DNA from: Laspinema palackyanum D2a | GTDB taxonomy: Bacteria; Cyanobacteriota; Cyanobacteriia; Cyanobacteriales; Laspinemataceae | DNA length: 64,000 nt | NCBI GenBank assembly: GCA_025370845.1 | Contig: JAMXFF010000008.1 | Coordinates: forward strand, 55,775 to 119,774 | Direction of reading: 5' to 3' | Notes under the pieces: generated by a model | Told to the model about the DNA's origin: nothing | The model's input: the letters and a program-made list of their open reading frames with translations, nothing else | Databases searched by the model: none | Shown: piece by piece, positions 63,699-64,000 of the stretch | How the letters are laid out: each line of letters opens with the position of its first letter | How positions within the stretch are numbered: the first letter of the stretch is position 1 | Translations under genes and position numbers: made by a program

Positions 63699-64000
63699 GA
63701 AACGACTAAAGTCGTTACTACGAACATCGGAAAATTCGTTCTGATTGTTCGTAGTAACGACTTCAGTCGTTATTCTTTTCTAAATTACGAACATTGGGGA
63801 AAATATTAACTTTACAATGGGGATAAGAAACGACTAAAGTTGTTACTACGAATATCGGAAAATTCTTTCTGATTGTTTGTAGTAACGACTTCAGTCGTTA
63901 TTCTTTTCTGGATTACGAACATTGGGGAAAATATTAACTTTACAATGGGGATAAGAAACGACTAAAGTCGTTACTACGAACATCGGAAAATTCTTTCTGA
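63693..64000. repeat. 128-bp tandem repeat with long hairpin, runs off the window
   Basis: Units start at 63693, 63821 and 63949 (period 128); the third is cut by the window edge. Each holds CGACTAAAGTCGTTACTACG, then GTTCGTAGTAACGACTTCAG, facing arms that make a hairpin of about 20 bp, and TTGGGGAAAATATTAACTTT. The stop codon of the preceding gene (63696-63698) is inside the first unit. Confidence 0.9.

Overview
The window looks like the chromosome of a filamentous, gas-vacuolate cyanobacterium, probably Oscillatoriales-like; that assignment is inference. The evidence is a very frequent GCGATCGC (HIP1) octamer, ferredoxin-NADP+ reductase with a phycobilisome-linker domain (petH) beside phosphoribulokinase (prk), a two-sided gas vesicle locus, several Uma2 (DUF820) genes, SLH and WD40 proteins, and many dispersed palindromic repeats. 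Fifty coding entries are supported, including one gene cut by the left edge and one gene remnant. I saw no rRNA, tRNA or CRISPR array.

Layout. 1-8.0 kb is a defence and addiction segment: a truncated DUF3368 toxin, a MazF-type pair and a VapBC-type pair, then a complete type I restriction-modification operon (hsdR-hsdM-hsdS) directly after the N-terminal stub of another gene. 8.4-23.9 kb is mixed housekeeping: Uma2 genes, a DegT-type aminotransferase homologue, a DUF2470 protein, a MASE1 histidine kinase fused to a receiver and a PP2C phosphatase, mnmE, a DUF2062 membrane protein, a two-gene operon of WD40 proteins (one with a degenerate protease domain, one with SLH domains), a methyltransferase and homoserine dehydrogenase. 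24.0-30.4 kb has an antitoxin gene enclosed by perfect 52-bp inverted repeats, a Uma2 gene, divergent petH and prk, a methyltransferase and several repeat clusters.

30.4-43.7 kb is the gas vesicle region. gvpA, a gvpC-like gene and gvpN run leftwards, followed on the same strand by a 1000-residue four-LamG protein, a tandem Get3/ArsA ATPase and a CDC48-type double AAA ATPase. gvpJ-gvpK-gvpF/L-gvpG run rightwards from a 1.2-kb divergent spacer, and a coiled-coil GvpV-like gene faces them. 43.8-48.1 kb holds an McrBC restriction system whose two genes are separated by yjbQ and a toxin-antitoxin pair. 48.1-51.5 kb has an overlapping flavoprotein plus 766-residue partner that may be a LodB/LodA-like pair. 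51.7-56.7 kb has a DUF4351 gene with a partial duplicate, valS and a coiled-coil protein. 56.8-63.7 kb has an overlapping pair, a 1668-residue SF1 helicase and a protein with one phospholipase-D-type motif; this is the best candidate for a little-described system.

The spaces between genes are dominated by hairpin repeats of a few families, in which the tip (CTGAAG/CTTCAG or TTTTAA) is constant while the stem changes in a base-paired way.
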